Source: an uncultured Ruthenibacterium sp. (lineage in GTDB: Bacteria; Bacillota; Clostridia; Oscillospirales; Ruminococcaceae). Taken from it: DNA of 64,000 bases. The stretch is from assembly GCA_910587145.1 (NCBI GenBank), contig CAJUMH010000011.1, positions 1 through 64,000 of the forward strand, written 5' to 3'. Below, piece after piece: positions 50,933 to 59,850 of this stretch. The notes under the pieces are model-generated. The model made no database searches. It was not told where the DNA came from and worked only from the letters and a program-made list of their open reading frames with translations. Both the position numbers and the translations under genes were made by a program. How positions within the stretch are numbered: the first letter of the stretch is position 1; every line of letters starts with the position of its first letter.

Positions 50933-51095
50933 AAAACGTCCCCCCTCCTCGATATATATGATTGAACCGAAGACTTTAGCAGGGGCGGCTCCGGCCCATG
51001 CCGCGCTCCTGCTCCGGCCTAAAGCCTGTCGGACGGTTTGAAAACGCGCGTCTGTCAGAAGATCGGGGCTTTTGAAAAAAAGGGGGGAACAGCCG

Positions 51096-51401
51096 GTGCG
51101 CAAAGTGAAAAAGCGCGGCGAGCGCTATTCATTTCGCCAGGCGATGGGCCTTGTGGCGCAGCCGGTGCAAACGGTGCTGTACGGCAGGCCGGCGCTGCAC
51201 GCCGAATGCGGCGGCGCGCTGGAAATCGAAAATTGCCGCGGGATCCTGCAATACAATGCCCAGCGGCTGCGGCTGGATATGGGCCAGTGGACCGTGACAA
51301 TCGAGGGCGACGGCCTTTTGGTGGAAAATTATCAAAAAGGAATAATGACAGTGCACGGACAGGTGTTTTCCGTTCACTTTGGGTTTGGAGGCGTGCAATG
51401 A
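51096..51401 (+). CDS. yqfC: Sporulation protein YqfC
   Basis: A 101-residue beta-rich protein: LYGRPALHAECGGALEIENCRGILQYN, then LVENYQKGIMTVHGQVFSVHFGFG. It belongs to the YabP/YqfC family. The start is GTG at 51096, 8 bases after AGGGGGG; the upstream TTG in the frame lies before that site. It overlaps yqfD by ATGA. Homologues are expressed in the mother cell during sporulation and act together with YqfD. Confidence 0.88.
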   Translation: MRKVKKRGERYSFRQAMGLVAQPVQTVLYGRPALHAECGGALEIENCRGILQYNAQRLRLDMGQWTVTIEGDGLLVENYQKGIMTVHGQVFSVHFGFGGVQ

Positions 51402-52612
51402 ACGGGTTGGTGCGATACGCGGCGGGCAGTGTGCGGTTTGAGGTGATGGGCGGGCGCGGCGAGCGCTTTTTAAACACCTGTGTGGAGGCGGGCATTCCCG
51501 TAGAACACATTCACCCCACGGATACCGGCTATCTTGCCACCGTTCCGCTGCGCGATTACAAGCGAATGCGCCCCTTCGCACGGCGCAATCGCTGCAGGCT
51601 GCGCGTGCGGGAGAAATACGGCGCTTATTTTGCGCTGCTGGCCTATCGAGGGCGGTGGGGCATTGCGCTCGGCCTGGTGCTGTGCGCTCTGGCGCTGTTT
51701 TTGGGCGGCGATCTTATCTGGAATATCTGTTTTTTGAACTTTACGCCCGAGCAGGAGACCGCCGCGCGTGCGATGCTGTTTGAACAGGGCATCTATGAGG
51801 GTGCGTTTCAAAACCACGAAATTCTAATGCGCGCGGCAAGCGAGCTGTTTGTGGAATCGGAGGAATATGGCTGGGTAACGCTCAATTTTGTAAAGGGCCG
51901 CCTTGTGGTGGAAAAAACACAGCGCGAGCGCCCGCCCGAGTCTGTCAGCACCGAGATCACCAACGTGGTGGCGGTAAGCGACGGCATTGTGCGGCGCATC
52001 GATCTCGTGGACGGCTATCCCAGCGTTGTCACCGGGCAATATGTGGCGCGCGGCCAGGTGCTTGTAAGCGGGATGCGGCTGAACAGCTACGAGCGCCCGA
52101 TGTATACGCATGCCGAGGCCGATGTATGGGCCGAGGTGGAGAATACCTATTTGTATACGCAGCCGCTGCACGGCACGTCTACCCTGCCCACCGCAGAATG
52201 CAAAAGCTATTATACGCTGTACTTACCGTGGGGCGAGCTGCCGCTGTATCGGAATGCCGATCTGGCAGGGACGGCGCAGCGGCGTGTGCTGCGCCGTCCC
52301 GCCGCGCCGCTGGGATTCCATTTGCCGGCGCTTGTCGAGGAACTGCAGGTGCGCTCCACACAGCCCACCGCCTGGACGCTGACGCCCGAGGCGGCGTGCC
52401 AAATTGCCCGTTCGCGCATTTTGGATACGCTGCGCACCCAGTTTGGCATCTACGAGCTTTTGGAGGAGACGGCCGAGGTGCGGGAAAAAAGCGATTCCGT
52501 TACACTGGTGCTGCGCCTGCGTTTTCTCGCCAATATCGGCGAAATGAAGCCGTTTTCCGGCGAGATGGATCAAAACGCCGGGCCCGATACAATTTCGGAA
52601 GAAAATCCATAA
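51398..52612 (+). CDS. yqfD: Sporulation protein YqfD
   Basis: A 404-residue protein. Its N-terminal region has GSVRFEVMGGRGERFLNTCVEAGIPV, then a single membrane span (about 85-115, GRWGIALGLVLCALALFLGGDLIW), then a large external domain with ARGQVLVSGM, typical of the YqfD (SpoIV-like) family. It is required for efficient sporulation in Bacillus. The ATG overlaps the yqfC stop. The layout matches the conserved yqfC-yqfD-phoH order. Confidence 0.9.
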   Translation: MNGLVRYAAGSVRFEVMGGRGERFLNTCVEAGIPVEHIHPTDTGYLATVPLRDYKRMRPFARRNRCRLRVREKYGAYFALLAYRGRWGIALGLVLCALALFLGGDLIWNICFLNFTPEQETAARAMLFEQGIYEGAFQNHEILMRAASELFVESEEYGWVTLNFVKGRLVVEKTQRERPPESVSTEITNVVAVSDGIVRRIDLVDGYPSVVTGQYVARGQVLVSGMRLNSYERPMYTHAEADVWAEVENTYLYTQPLHGTSTLPTAECKSYYTLYLPWGELPLYRNADLAGTAQRRVLRRPAAPLGFHLPALVEELQVRSTQPTAWTLTPEAACQIARSRILDTLRTQFGIYELLEETAEVREKSDSVTLVLRLRFLANIGEMKPFSGEMDQNAGPDTISEENP

Positions 52613-52644
52613 AAAATTTGTATGAAATGTGTACAAAAAATACT

Positions 52645-52672
52645 TTTACTTTTTAGAAAAAATTGCTATAAT
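52645..52672 (+). promoter_or_regulatory. Extended -10 promoter of phoH
   Basis: TATAAT (52667-52672) is preceded by TGC, an extended -10, with TTTACT (52645-52650) 16 bases upstream. It lies in the 130-base gap after yqfD, so the phoH-to-recO housekeeping genes need not depend on sporulation transcription. Confidence 0.72.
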
Positions 52673-52742
52673 AGAATTACTCCCATGATAAAACAAAAAC
52701 GGGAACCAAAAAGGATCGGATCGTTTAGGCAGAGGTGGCGGA

Positions 52743-53711
52743 ATGGAAGAGGCGGTTTTGGAGCTGGACAGTGTGGATACGGCACTGGCCGTGTTTGGAA
52801 ATTGTGATGCAAATATCCGCCTGCTGGAGCAGGAATTCGGCGTAACCGCGGTGTGCCGGGGCACGCAGGTAAAGCTGACAGGCGGCGAAGAAGATGTGCG
52901 CCGCGCCCGCCGCGCGATGGATGCGATGCTGCGCCTGCGCGAGGGCGGCACACCGCTGGAGGAACAGACGGTGCGCTACTGCATCTCGCTGGCCGGCAGC
53001 GGCGAGGAGGAGCGTGTCGGCGAGCTGACGGGCGATTTTATCGCCATCACCGCCAAGGGGCGCCCCGTGCGCCCCAAGACGCTGGGGCAAAAGGCGTATA
53101 TCGAGGCCATTGCCAAAAACGCTGTTACCTTTGGGGTGGGGCCGGCGGGTACGGGCAAAACATATCTTGCTGTGGCAATGGCCGTAAAGGCGTTTAAGGC
53201 GCGCGAGGTGAGCCGCATCATCCTCACGCGCCCGGCCGTGGAGGCGGGCGAGAAGCTGGGCTTTCTGCCGGGCGATCTGCAGAATAAGGTAGATCCGTAT
53301 CTGCGCCCGCTGTATGACGCGCTGTTCGAGCTGCTGGGCGCGGAAAATTATCAGAAGCTGCTTGAAAAACAGCTCATCGAGGTGGCGCCGCTGGCCTATA
53401 TGCGCGGGCGCACGCTCGACGACGCGTTCATCATTTTAGACGAGGCGCAGAACACCAGCCCCGAGCAGATGAAAATGTTCCTCACGCGCATGGGCGCGGG
53501 CTCGCGCGTGGTGGTAACGGGCGATGTAACGCAGATCGATCTGCCGGACAAGCTCCGTTCGGGCCTTGTGGACGCGCTGGCCGTGCTGAAAAACGTGGAC
53601 GGGATCGCCATGCGCCGCTTTTCGGAAAAGGACGTGGTGCGCCACCGGCTGGTGCAGGAGATCATCCGCGCCTACGATAAGGCCGCCGCGCAGCGCGCCA
53701 GAAGACAGTAA
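52743..53711 (+). CDS. phoH: PhoH-family ATPase/RNA helicase-like protein
   Basis: A 322-residue protein with an N-terminal KH-like region and an ATPase core: Walker A GVGPAGTGKTYLAVA (about 137), ILTRPAVEAGEKLGFLPGDL, and Walker B AFIILDEAQNT. The length is typical. It is encoded just before ybeY, with which it is thought to act in ribosomal RNA maturation. Its own promoter lies about 70 bases upstream. Confidence 0.95.
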   Translation: MEEAVLELDSVDTALAVFGNCDANIRLLEQEFGVTAVCRGTQVKLTGGEEDVRRARRAMDAMLRLREGGTPLEEQTVRYCISLAGSGEEERVGELTGDFIAITAKGRPVRPKTLGQKAYIEAIAKNAVTFGVGPAGTGKTYLAVAMAVKAFKAREVSRIILTRPAVEAGEKLGFLPGDLQNKVDPYLRPLYDALFELLGAENYQKLLEKQLIEVAPLAYMRGRTLDDAFIILDEAQNTSPEQMKMFLTRMGAGSRVVVTGDVTQIDLPDKLRSGLVDALAVLKNVDGIAMRRFSEKDVVRHRLVQEIIRAYDKAAAQRARRQ

Positions 53712-53795
53712 AGACGCCGGGCAGGAAAAGGCCGCCGCGCAAAAGGCGCGCCGGCCGCGGCGGGAGATCAATCAACAGAAAGGACGTGTTGTTCC

Positions 53796-54293
53796 ATGTC
53801 GCACAAGGTATATATTACCAATCAGCAGAAGGCCGTAAAGGTGCCTTCCGGCCTGCGCATCCTCATCCGCCGGTCGTGCCACGCCGTGCTGGAGGCCGAG
53901 CGCTTCGAGGGCCCGGCCGAGATCAGCGTCACCTTTGTAGACGACGCCGAGATCCACCGCCTGAACCTGCAATACCGCAATAAGGATCAGGCCACCGACG
54001 TGCTCAGCTTTCCGCTTGGGCAGGACGGCAGATATGATGTCAATCAGGAAACCGGCGCCGCGATGCTGGGCGACATTGTCATTTCGATGGAGCGCGCGGT
54101 GGAGCAGGCCGCGCTGTATGGGCATACATTGCAGCGCGAGGTCGCGTTTTTAACCGTACATTCCATGTTCCATCTGCTGGGCTACGATCACGAGGGCGGG
54201 GGCCTCGAGGCTGTACGCATGCGCGAAAAAGAAGAAGCTGCGCTCATCCAGCTCGGCTTGCCGCGCACGGTATCCTACAGCCAGGTAGACTGA
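53796..54293 (+). CDS. ybeY: rRNA maturation endoribonuclease YbeY
   Basis: A 165-residue metallo-ribonuclease with the zinc motif HSMFHLLGYDHE near residue 110 (HxxxHxxGxxH type) and the conserved TDVLSFPL. It processes 16S rRNA ends and takes part in ribosome quality control. In Bacillus a c-di-AMP phosphodiesterase gene (yqfF/pgpH) usually stands between phoH and ybeY; here it is absent. It starts 2 bases ahead of dgkA's reading frame boundary, so these genes are tightly packed. Confidence 0.96.
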   Translation: MSHKVYITNQQKAVKVPSGLRILIRRSCHAVLEAERFEGPAEISVTFVDDAEIHRLNLQYRNKDQATDVLSFPLGQDGRYDVNQETGAAMLGDIVISMERAVEQAALYGHTLQREVAFLTVHSMFHLLGYDHEGGGLEAVRMREKEEAALIQLGLPRTVSYSQVD

Positions 54294-54295
54294 AC

Positions 54296-54760
54296 ATGAA
54301 AAGCCACAGCTTTGCGCAAAGTTTTCGCTATGCCGCGCAGGGCATTCGCACCGCTTTGCGGGAAGAACGCAATCTGCGGTTCCACCTGTGCACGGCGGGC
54401 TATGTGTACCTGTTTTCGCTGTTCTATCCGTTCGGGCGCACGGAGTATCTGCTCATTACGCTGATGGTATGCGGCGTTCTGGCGCTTGAGCTTGTAAATT
54501 CCGCCGTCGAGCGCGCGGTGGACAAGCCCAGCCCCGAGCACGACAGAGCGGCGGGCGCCGCCAAGGATATGGCGGCGGGTGCGGTGCTGGTATTCAGCAT
54601 CGGGTGCGCCGTGTGCGGCGCGGCGCTGTTTTGGGATATCGCGGTGCTGCGGCAGATGGCCGCGTTTTTCGCAGGCCATCCGGCAGCGGCGGTGCTGCTG
54701 GCGGTATCGCTGGCGGCGGCGTGGCGCTTTGTCCGGCGGTACGGCGGCAGGCGAGGGTGA
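54296..54760 (+). CDS. dgkA: Diacylglycerol kinase/undecaprenol kinase family protein
   Basis: A 154-residue membrane kinase. Its conserved parts are SFRYAAQGIRTALREERNLRFH, the catalytic ALELVNSAVERAVD and HDRAAGAAKDMAAGAVL. Three spans form the standard enzyme. A fourth hydrophobic segment at residues about 120-142 is an extension seen in some Firmicutes. In Gram-positives the enzyme phosphorylates undecaprenol for wall synthesis. It follows ybeY with a 2-base gap. Confidence 0.93.
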   Translation: MKSHSFAQSFRYAAQGIRTALREERNLRFHLCTAGYVYLFSLFYPFGRTEYLLITLMVCGVLALELVNSAVERAVDKPSPEHDRAAGAAKDMAAGAVLVFSIGCAVCGAALFWDIAVLRQMAAFFAGHPAAAVLLAVSLAAAWRFVRRYGGRRG

Positions 54761-54781
54761 GAAGGAAAGGAAGAAACGGCA

Positions 54782-55693
54782 TTGCAGCAGGAAATAACAA
54801 AATCGGTATTCCTTGCTCTGGTGGGGCGGCCCAATGTGGGCAAATCCTCGCTGCTGAACCGGCTGGTGGGGGAAAAGGTTGCCATCGTTACGGCAAAGCC
54901 CCAAACAACGCGCACGCGCATTACGGGCATCCTTACGCGCGGCGCGGTGCAGTATGTGTTTTTGGATACGCCCGGCATTCACCGTCCGCGCACGCGCCTT
55001 GGCGAGCGCATGAAAAAAACCACGGCGGACTGTGTGGCCGAGGTGGATGCTGTGGTGATGCTGTTCGAACCGTATGGGGCGCTGACGGAGCCCGAGCAGG
55101 CGCTGGTGGAGCAGCTGCGCGGCGCGCGCGCGCCGGCGCTTGCTGTGATCAACAAGACGGATACGCTCCGGCAGCCCGCCGATCTTGCCGCGCGCACGGC
55201 ATTTTTGCGGGAGTTGGGCGTGTTCCGGCAGGTGCTTTCGGCCTCGGCGGCAAACGGCACGGGCTGCGAGGCGCTTTTGCAGGCGGTCGGGGGCTATGCG
55301 GCCGAAAGCCCGCACTATTTTCCGGACGACGCCTATACCGATCTGCCCGAAAAGGCCCTTGTGGCGGAAATTTTGCGCGAAAAGCTGCTTTTGCATCTGC
55401 GCGACGAGATCCCCCACGGAACGGCCGTAACGGTGGAGCGCTTCTGCGAACGCACCGCGCAGGGGCGCGGCCCGCTGGTGGATATTGATGTAAACATCTA
55501 CTGCGAGAAAAAAAGCCACAAGGGCATGATCATCGGCAAGGGCGGCGCAATGCTGAAGGCCATCGCGAGCGAGGCGCGCATGGAATGCGAAAGCTTCCTC
55601 GGTGCGCGCGTAAACCTGCAGTGCTGGGTGAAGGTAAAGGACGACTGGCGCGACAACGATTTTCTTTTAAACAACCTCGGATTCCAGAAATAA
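54782..55693 (+). CDS. era: GTPase Era
   Basis: A 303-residue GTPase: G1 GRPNVGKSSLLN, G3 DTPGIH, G4 NKTD, then a KH domain with GMIIGKGGAMLKAIA near residue 250 that binds the 3' end of 16S rRNA. Length is standard. The start is TTG at 54782 after GGAAAGGAAG. Its place next to ybeY, dgkA and recO is the conserved Gram-positive arrangement; cdd, often in between, is missing. Confidence 0.97.
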   Translation: MQQEITKSVFLALVGRPNVGKSSLLNRLVGEKVAIVTAKPQTTRTRITGILTRGAVQYVFLDTPGIHRPRTRLGERMKKTTADCVAEVDAVVMLFEPYGALTEPEQALVEQLRGARAPALAVINKTDTLRQPADLAARTAFLRELGVFRQVLSASAANGTGCEALLQAVGGYAAESPHYFPDDAYTDLPEKALVAEILREKLLLHLRDEIPHGTAVTVERFCERTAQGRGPLVDIDVNIYCEKKSHKGMIIGKGGAMLKAIASEARMECESFLGARVNLQCWVKVKDDWRDNDFLLNNLGFQK

Positions 55694-55873
55694 TGCGGGC
55701 CCCGCCGGTCTTTGCAGGCAGGCGGCGGCCCCGCCGCCCGTTTTGGACAACATTTCCGCTGATATGCGCGGTACAATAGAGCATAGTAGGTTTGAATGGC
55801 ACGAAAAAGACGAACGAAGCCCGGCAAAGCCCGGCGAAGTTTGTCAAAGCCGTGAAAAGCGGAGGTGTTCGGA

Positions 55874-56041
55874 ATGGATCCGAGCGGATTTTGGAAGCGC
55901 TTCGAGAGCAGCGGACAAATTGAGGATTACCTTGCCTATAAATCGGGGCAGCACGGCGACGCGCGAAGGGATGAATGGGATGCGAACGACGAAGACGACG
56001 ACGGGGCTGGTGCTGCGCGCGACGAAGACGGGCGAGGCTGA
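55874..56041 (+). CDS. yqzL: YqzL-like small protein overlapping recO
   Basis: A 55-residue protein beginning MDPSGFWKRFESSGQIEDYL, which fits the YqzL pattern (a Trp/Phe pair, then a Gly-x-Ile/Val-x-x-Tyr-Leu-x-Tyr-Lys element). It is encoded just before recO, as in Bacillus. GGAGG is 8 bases before the ATG. Its last 20 or so residues are an acidic Asp/Glu/Gly/Ala stretch that is read from the first codons of recO in another frame, about 62 bases of overlap. Function unknown. Too short for most gene callers. Confidence 0.72.
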   Translation: MDPSGFWKRFESSGQIEDYLAYKSGQHGDARRDEWDANDEDDDGAGAARDEDGRG

Positions 56042-56975
56042 CCGCGCGCTGCTGCTGCTGACGCCGGACGGCCTTGTAAGCGCGATGGCCAAGGGCGCGC
56101 TGCGCATGCGCAGCAGGCTGTTCAGCGGCACGGGGCTTTTTTGTTACAGCGAATTTGTGCTGTTTGAGGGCAAAACGATGCACGTGGTGGATGCCGCGTC
56201 TGTGAAGCAGGTGTTCTGGGGCCTGCACGAGGATGTGGAGCGCATGGCGCTTGCAATGTATTACGCCGAGCTGGCCGCCACGCTTTCGCCCACCGGCGAA
56301 GAGGCCGCGGCGCAGCTGCGCCTGCTGCTGAACAGCCTGTATTTTTTAAGCGAGGGCAAGCGGCCGCCGCGGCAGCTGAAAGCCGTGTACGAGCTGCGCG
56401 CCATGACGCTTGCAGGCTTTATGCCCGATCTTGTCGCCTGTGCGGACTGCGCAAAATATGAGGGCGGCGCGTTTTGCTTCGACGCGATGAGCGGCTGTTT
56501 GTATTGCGCGGCCTGCGCCGCCGGGCGGGGGCTTGCCTGCAATCTGGACGCGCCGGCGCTGGCGGCGATGCGCTATATTGTATTCAGCGAGGATGCAAAG
56601 CTGTTTTCGTTTTCCGTTTCGCCGCAGGCAGCCCGGCAGCTGGGCGCGGTAACACAGCACTGGACGCTGGTGTGCCTGAACCGCCCGCTGCGCTCGCTGG
56701 AATTTTTGTGCACTGTCTGGGAGCCGGGCGAGGCGGACCGCAAAAAAACGGCCGAAGCGGCCGGCAGCACGCGGGAGGACGGGTGCGCCGCCGCAGAGAA
56801 CGGCGCGGCCGGGGCCGTGCCGCCCGAACCTCAAACGGGCCTGCGGGAAGCAGAAACGGCCAAAGCGCCGGAAGCCTCGGAGGCGCCCGAAGAACCAAGG
56901 GGAACGCCAACGGAGCCGGAGCCGCCGGAAAATCCGGAGAAAACAAAAGCCCCGCGGGCACCGGCGGAGCAATGA
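55980..56975 (+). CDS. recO: DNA repair protein RecO with acidic C-terminal tail
   Basis: A 331-residue protein. The N-terminal OB fold starts TTTGLVLRATKTGEADRALLLL, and the zinc site is formed by Cys 154, 157, 173, 176 and 179 (LVACADC, SGCLYCAAC). RecO loads RecA with RecR during gap repair. The core ends near residue 250, as expected for the family. A further 80 residues follow, rich in Glu, Ala and Pro (EAPEEPRGTPTEPEPPENPE), which look disordered. I chose ATG 55980 because GAAGGG lies 9 bases upstream. It begins within yqzL. Confidence 0.92.
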   Translation: MRTTKTTTGLVLRATKTGEADRALLLLTPDGLVSAMAKGALRMRSRLFSGTGLFCYSEFVLFEGKTMHVVDAASVKQVFWGLHEDVERMALAMYYAELAATLSPTGEEAAAQLRLLLNSLYFLSEGKRPPRQLKAVYELRAMTLAGFMPDLVACADCAKYEGGAFCFDAMSGCLYCAACAAGRGLACNLDAPALAAMRYIVFSEDAKLFSFSVSPQAARQLGAVTQHWTLVCLNRPLRSLEFLCTVWEPGEADRKKTAEAAGSTREDGCAAAENGAAGAVPPEPQTGLREAETAKAPEASEAPEEPRGTPTEPEPPENPEKTKAPRAPAEQ

Positions 56976-57027
56976 CGAAAAAAACAAAGAACGCCGCCGC
57001 GGCGGCAGGAAGAATGAACAGGAGACC

Positions 57028-59418
57028 ATGGAACAAAAATACTTAACAGCCATTGAGCTGGATAAAATTTTTGCGCGCGCCGCCGAGGGCGTGGTATGCC
57101 CCGAGGCGCGCGCGCTTTTGCTGGAGCAGGCTCCCGGCGAAACGCCGGACGAGGTGCGCGCCATGCTGGAGTGCACCGATGCGGTGACGGGCCTTCTTGT
57201 AAAAAACGGCGCGCCGCGGTTTTCGGCGGTGGAGCAGGTGCGCGGCATTGTGCAGCGCGCCGAAAAGGGCGGTGTGCTCTCGATGGCCGAGCTGCTTACA
57301 GTAGCCGATACGCTGCGCAATTTTCGCGAGCTGAACCGGTGGTATTCCCTCACCGAGCACGATGCGCTGCCCGTAGACGATCTGATCTACGCCATGACGC
57401 CGCAGCCGACGCTGGAAAAGAACATTCGGGAATCGATCCTCTCCGAAAACGAGATGGCAGATACCGCCAGCGATACCCTGTACGATGTGCGCCGCAAGAT
57501 CCGCACGGCGGAAAATTCCATTCGCGATAAGCTCGATTCCATCACAAAATCGCAGTCGATGTCGAAATATCTGCAGGACGCCGTGGTATCGCTGCGCAAC
57601 GGGCGCTTTGTGGTGCCCGTGAAGGCCGAGTACCGCGGCGAGGTGGGCGGCGTGATCCACGATGTTTCCTCCAGCGGTTCAACGCTGTTTGTGGAGCCGA
57701 CGGCCGTGGTGGAGGCCAACGCCAGGATCATGCAGCTGCGCAGCATGGAGCAGGCCGAGATCGAGCGCATTTTGGCCGCGTTTTCGGCGCAGACGGCAGC
57801 GCTGGAGCCGATGTTCACATTTGGCTACGGCGCCATGCTCTCGCTGGATGTGCTGCTGGCCAAGGCCAGGCTGGCGCTGGAGCAGAAGGCGATGAAGCCG
57901 CAGGTGAACAACGCGCCGGCGTTTCGTCTGGTGTGCGCGCGCCACCCGCTCATTGATCCCGAAAGCGTGGTGCCTGTGGATATCGCGCTGGGCGATACAT
58001 ACGATACGATGGTGATCACCGGCCCGAACACGGGCGGCAAAACCGTCACGCTCAAAACCGCCGGGCTGCTGTGCGCGATGGCGCAGTACGGCTATCTCAT
58101 CCCCGCGCACGAGAGCAGCGCAGTGTGTGTGTTTGAAAAAATTCTGGTGGATATCGGCGACGAGCAGAGCATTGAGCAAAGCCTTTCAACGTTTTCCGGC
58201 CACATCCGCAACATCACGGGCATTCTGGAAAAGGCCGGGCCGCGCACGCTGGTGCTGATGGACGAGCTTGGCGCGGGCACCGACCCCGCCGAGGGCGCGG
58301 CGCTGGCGGTATCCATCATCGAGGCGCTGCGCGGCATGGGCGCGCGCATTATGGCCACCACGCACTACGGCGAAATGAAGCTGTTCGCGCTGGAGACCGA
58401 GGGCGTGCAAAACGCCTCGTGCGAATTTAATGTAGAGACACTGTGCCCCACCTACCGCCTTTCGGTGGGGGTGCCGGGCAAATCGAACGCGTTTCTCATC
58501 AGCCGCCGTCTGGGTCTGGACGCCGCCATCATCGAGAACGCGCAGCGGCATCTTTCCAGCGAGGATCAGCAGTTCGACCGCATTTTAAGCCAGCTGGAGG
58601 AATTGAAGTTAGAGCTGAAAACGCGCGAGGACGAAGCCGAGCGCCTGCGCAGCACGGCGTCGAACGCTCTGGCCGATGCCGAGGTGAAACGCGCCGAGCT
58701 TATCCGCCAGGGCGAGGCCGAGCTTGCTGCCGCGCGCGAGAAGGCGCACGATATGGTGCAGGACGTGCAGAATACAGCCTATGGCCTTTTGGACGAGCTG
58801 CGCCGGCTGGAAAAGGATAAGCAAACCAGCGCCGCTCAGCGCGCTGCACGCGCCCGCGAGGTGGCAAGAAAAGAAACCGAAAAGCTGTTTGGCAAAACGG
58901 ATGTGGCCGCCGCGCCGCGCCGCGTGGCCAAACCGCTGGAAAGCGTGGCACTGGGGCAGGAGGTGCTGATCGTTGAGCTGGATAAGCCCGGCGTGGTAAC
59001 GGCTCTGCCGGACCGCGACGGTATGGTGGAGGTGCGCGCGGGCATCCTCAAAACAAAGGTACCCCTCAGCGGCCTGTGCGCGGCGCAGCCGCAGCCGAAG
59101 ACGCCGCAGAAAAAATATCAGCCGCGCCGCGCGCCGTCCGGCGGCAGCGCGGCCGCCGACAGGCCTGCGCGCGCCGCCGGCATGGAGATCAACCTCATCG
59201 GCATGACGGTGGAGGAGGCGCTGCACGAGGCGGATAAATTTATCGACAACGCCGTCATGAGCGGCTTAACAACGGTGTACCTCATCCACGGCAAGGGCAC
59301 GGGCGCACTGCGCAAGGGCATCCACGAGCATCTGCGCCATCATAAAAGCGTGCGCAGCTATCGCCTTGGCGTATACGGCGAGGGCGAGGCCGGCGTGACG
59401 GTGGCGGAGCTGAAATAA
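57028..59418 (+). CDS. mutS2: Endonuclease MutS2
   Basis: A 796-residue protein. Order of parts: core and clamp (1-300), ATPase with Walker A GPNTGGKTVTLKT (about 331) and Walker B VLMDELGAGTDPAEGAAL, then a coiled coil rich in Glu/Arg/Ala (about 510-630), and a C-terminal Smr nuclease domain starting MEINLIGMTVEEA with LIHGKGTGALRKGI. It suppresses recombination and rescues collided ribosomes in Bacillus. AGGAG precedes the ATG. It is 52 bases after recO. Confidence 0.96.
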   Translation: MEQKYLTAIELDKIFARAAEGVVCPEARALLLEQAPGETPDEVRAMLECTDAVTGLLVKNGAPRFSAVEQVRGIVQRAEKGGVLSMAELLTVADTLRNFRELNRWYSLTEHDALPVDDLIYAMTPQPTLEKNIRESILSENEMADTASDTLYDVRRKIRTAENSIRDKLDSITKSQSMSKYLQDAVVSLRNGRFVVPVKAEYRGEVGGVIHDVSSSGSTLFVEPTAVVEANARIMQLRSMEQAEIERILAAFSAQTAALEPMFTFGYGAMLSLDVLLAKARLALEQKAMKPQVNNAPAFRLVCARHPLIDPESVVPVDIALGDTYDTMVITGPNTGGKTVTLKTAGLLCAMAQYGYLIPAHESSAVCVFEKILVDIGDEQSIEQSLSTFSGHIRNITGILEKAGPRTLVLMDELGAGTDPAEGAALAVSIIEALRGMGARIMATTHYGEMKLFALETEGVQNASCEFNVETLCPTYRLSVGVPGKSNAFLISRRLGLDAAIIENAQRHLSSEDQQFDRILSQLEELKLELKTREDEAERLRSTASNALADAEVKRAELIRQGEAELAAAREKAHDMVQDVQNTAYGLLDELRRLEKDKQTSAAQRAARAREVARKETEKLFGKTDVAAAPRRVAKPLESVALGQEVLIVELDKPGVVTALPDRDGMVEVRAGILKTKVPLSGLCAAQPQPKTPQKKYQPRRAPSGGSAAADRPARAAGMEINLIGMTVEEALHEADKFIDNAVMSGLTTVYLIHGKGTGALRKGIHEHLRHHKSVRSYRLGVYGEGEAGVTVAELK

Positions 59419-59500
59419 CGGGAAGCGAAAGAAAAGGCGCCGCAGGCACGCGCCGGCCGGATCGGTGCGGAAGGATACGGAAAGGGATTTTTACATAGAA

Positions 59501-59638
59501 ATGGACACTGCGAGGCCGGAAACCGGGCGCCTCCCTCTGCGCCCGTGGCGCGAGGACAACGCCGAGGCGCTGGATCAATATGCAGGGGATCCGGCCGCGG
59601 CCTGCTGCTCATGTCCGTGCATACTCGCGAGGGCTTAG
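59501..59638 (+). pseudogene. N-terminal remnant of a GNAT acetyltransferase
   Basis: A 45-codon frame begins MDTARPETGRLPLRPWREDN, followed by AEALDQYAGDP. This closely resembles the start of RimJ/RimL-type GNAT N-acetyltransferases (ET.RL.LRPWRE.DAEAL..YA.DP). After that the similarity stops and a TAG ends the frame at 59638. About 130 residues of the normal domain are missing, so I read it as a decayed gene. It sits in the 430-base gap between mutS2 and bipA. Confidence 0.55.
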
Positions 59639-59710
59639 CGCCCCAAAGGAGCTTTTGCCGGCGCCCGATCGCGCGCTGCCCCGCCCGAGCTGCACAATCC
59701 GCCAAATTTC

Positions 59711-59739
59711 TTGACAATCTTTTGTACATATTATAAAAT
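59711..59739 (+). promoter_or_regulatory. Sigma-A promoter of bipA
   Basis: TTGACA (59711-59716), 17 bases, TAAAAT (59734-59739), about 110 bases before the bipA start. Confidence 0.75.
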
Positions 59740-59850
59740 AGGTGTTTGGAAAAATCAATTTGGATCCAACCGGGAAGCTCCGGCCCAACGGCCGGTTTGC
59801 CGGCGGCAGCAGGGCTTCCCTCAATGCAAAAAAGAGGAATGGGATATTGT

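Noticed and set aside
50935-50990. Sigma-E promoters between ylbJ and yqfC
   Set aside because: CATATATAT resembles a sigma-E -10, but I cannot find a matching -35 at the right distance on either strand, although these genes are expected to be sporulation-controlled.
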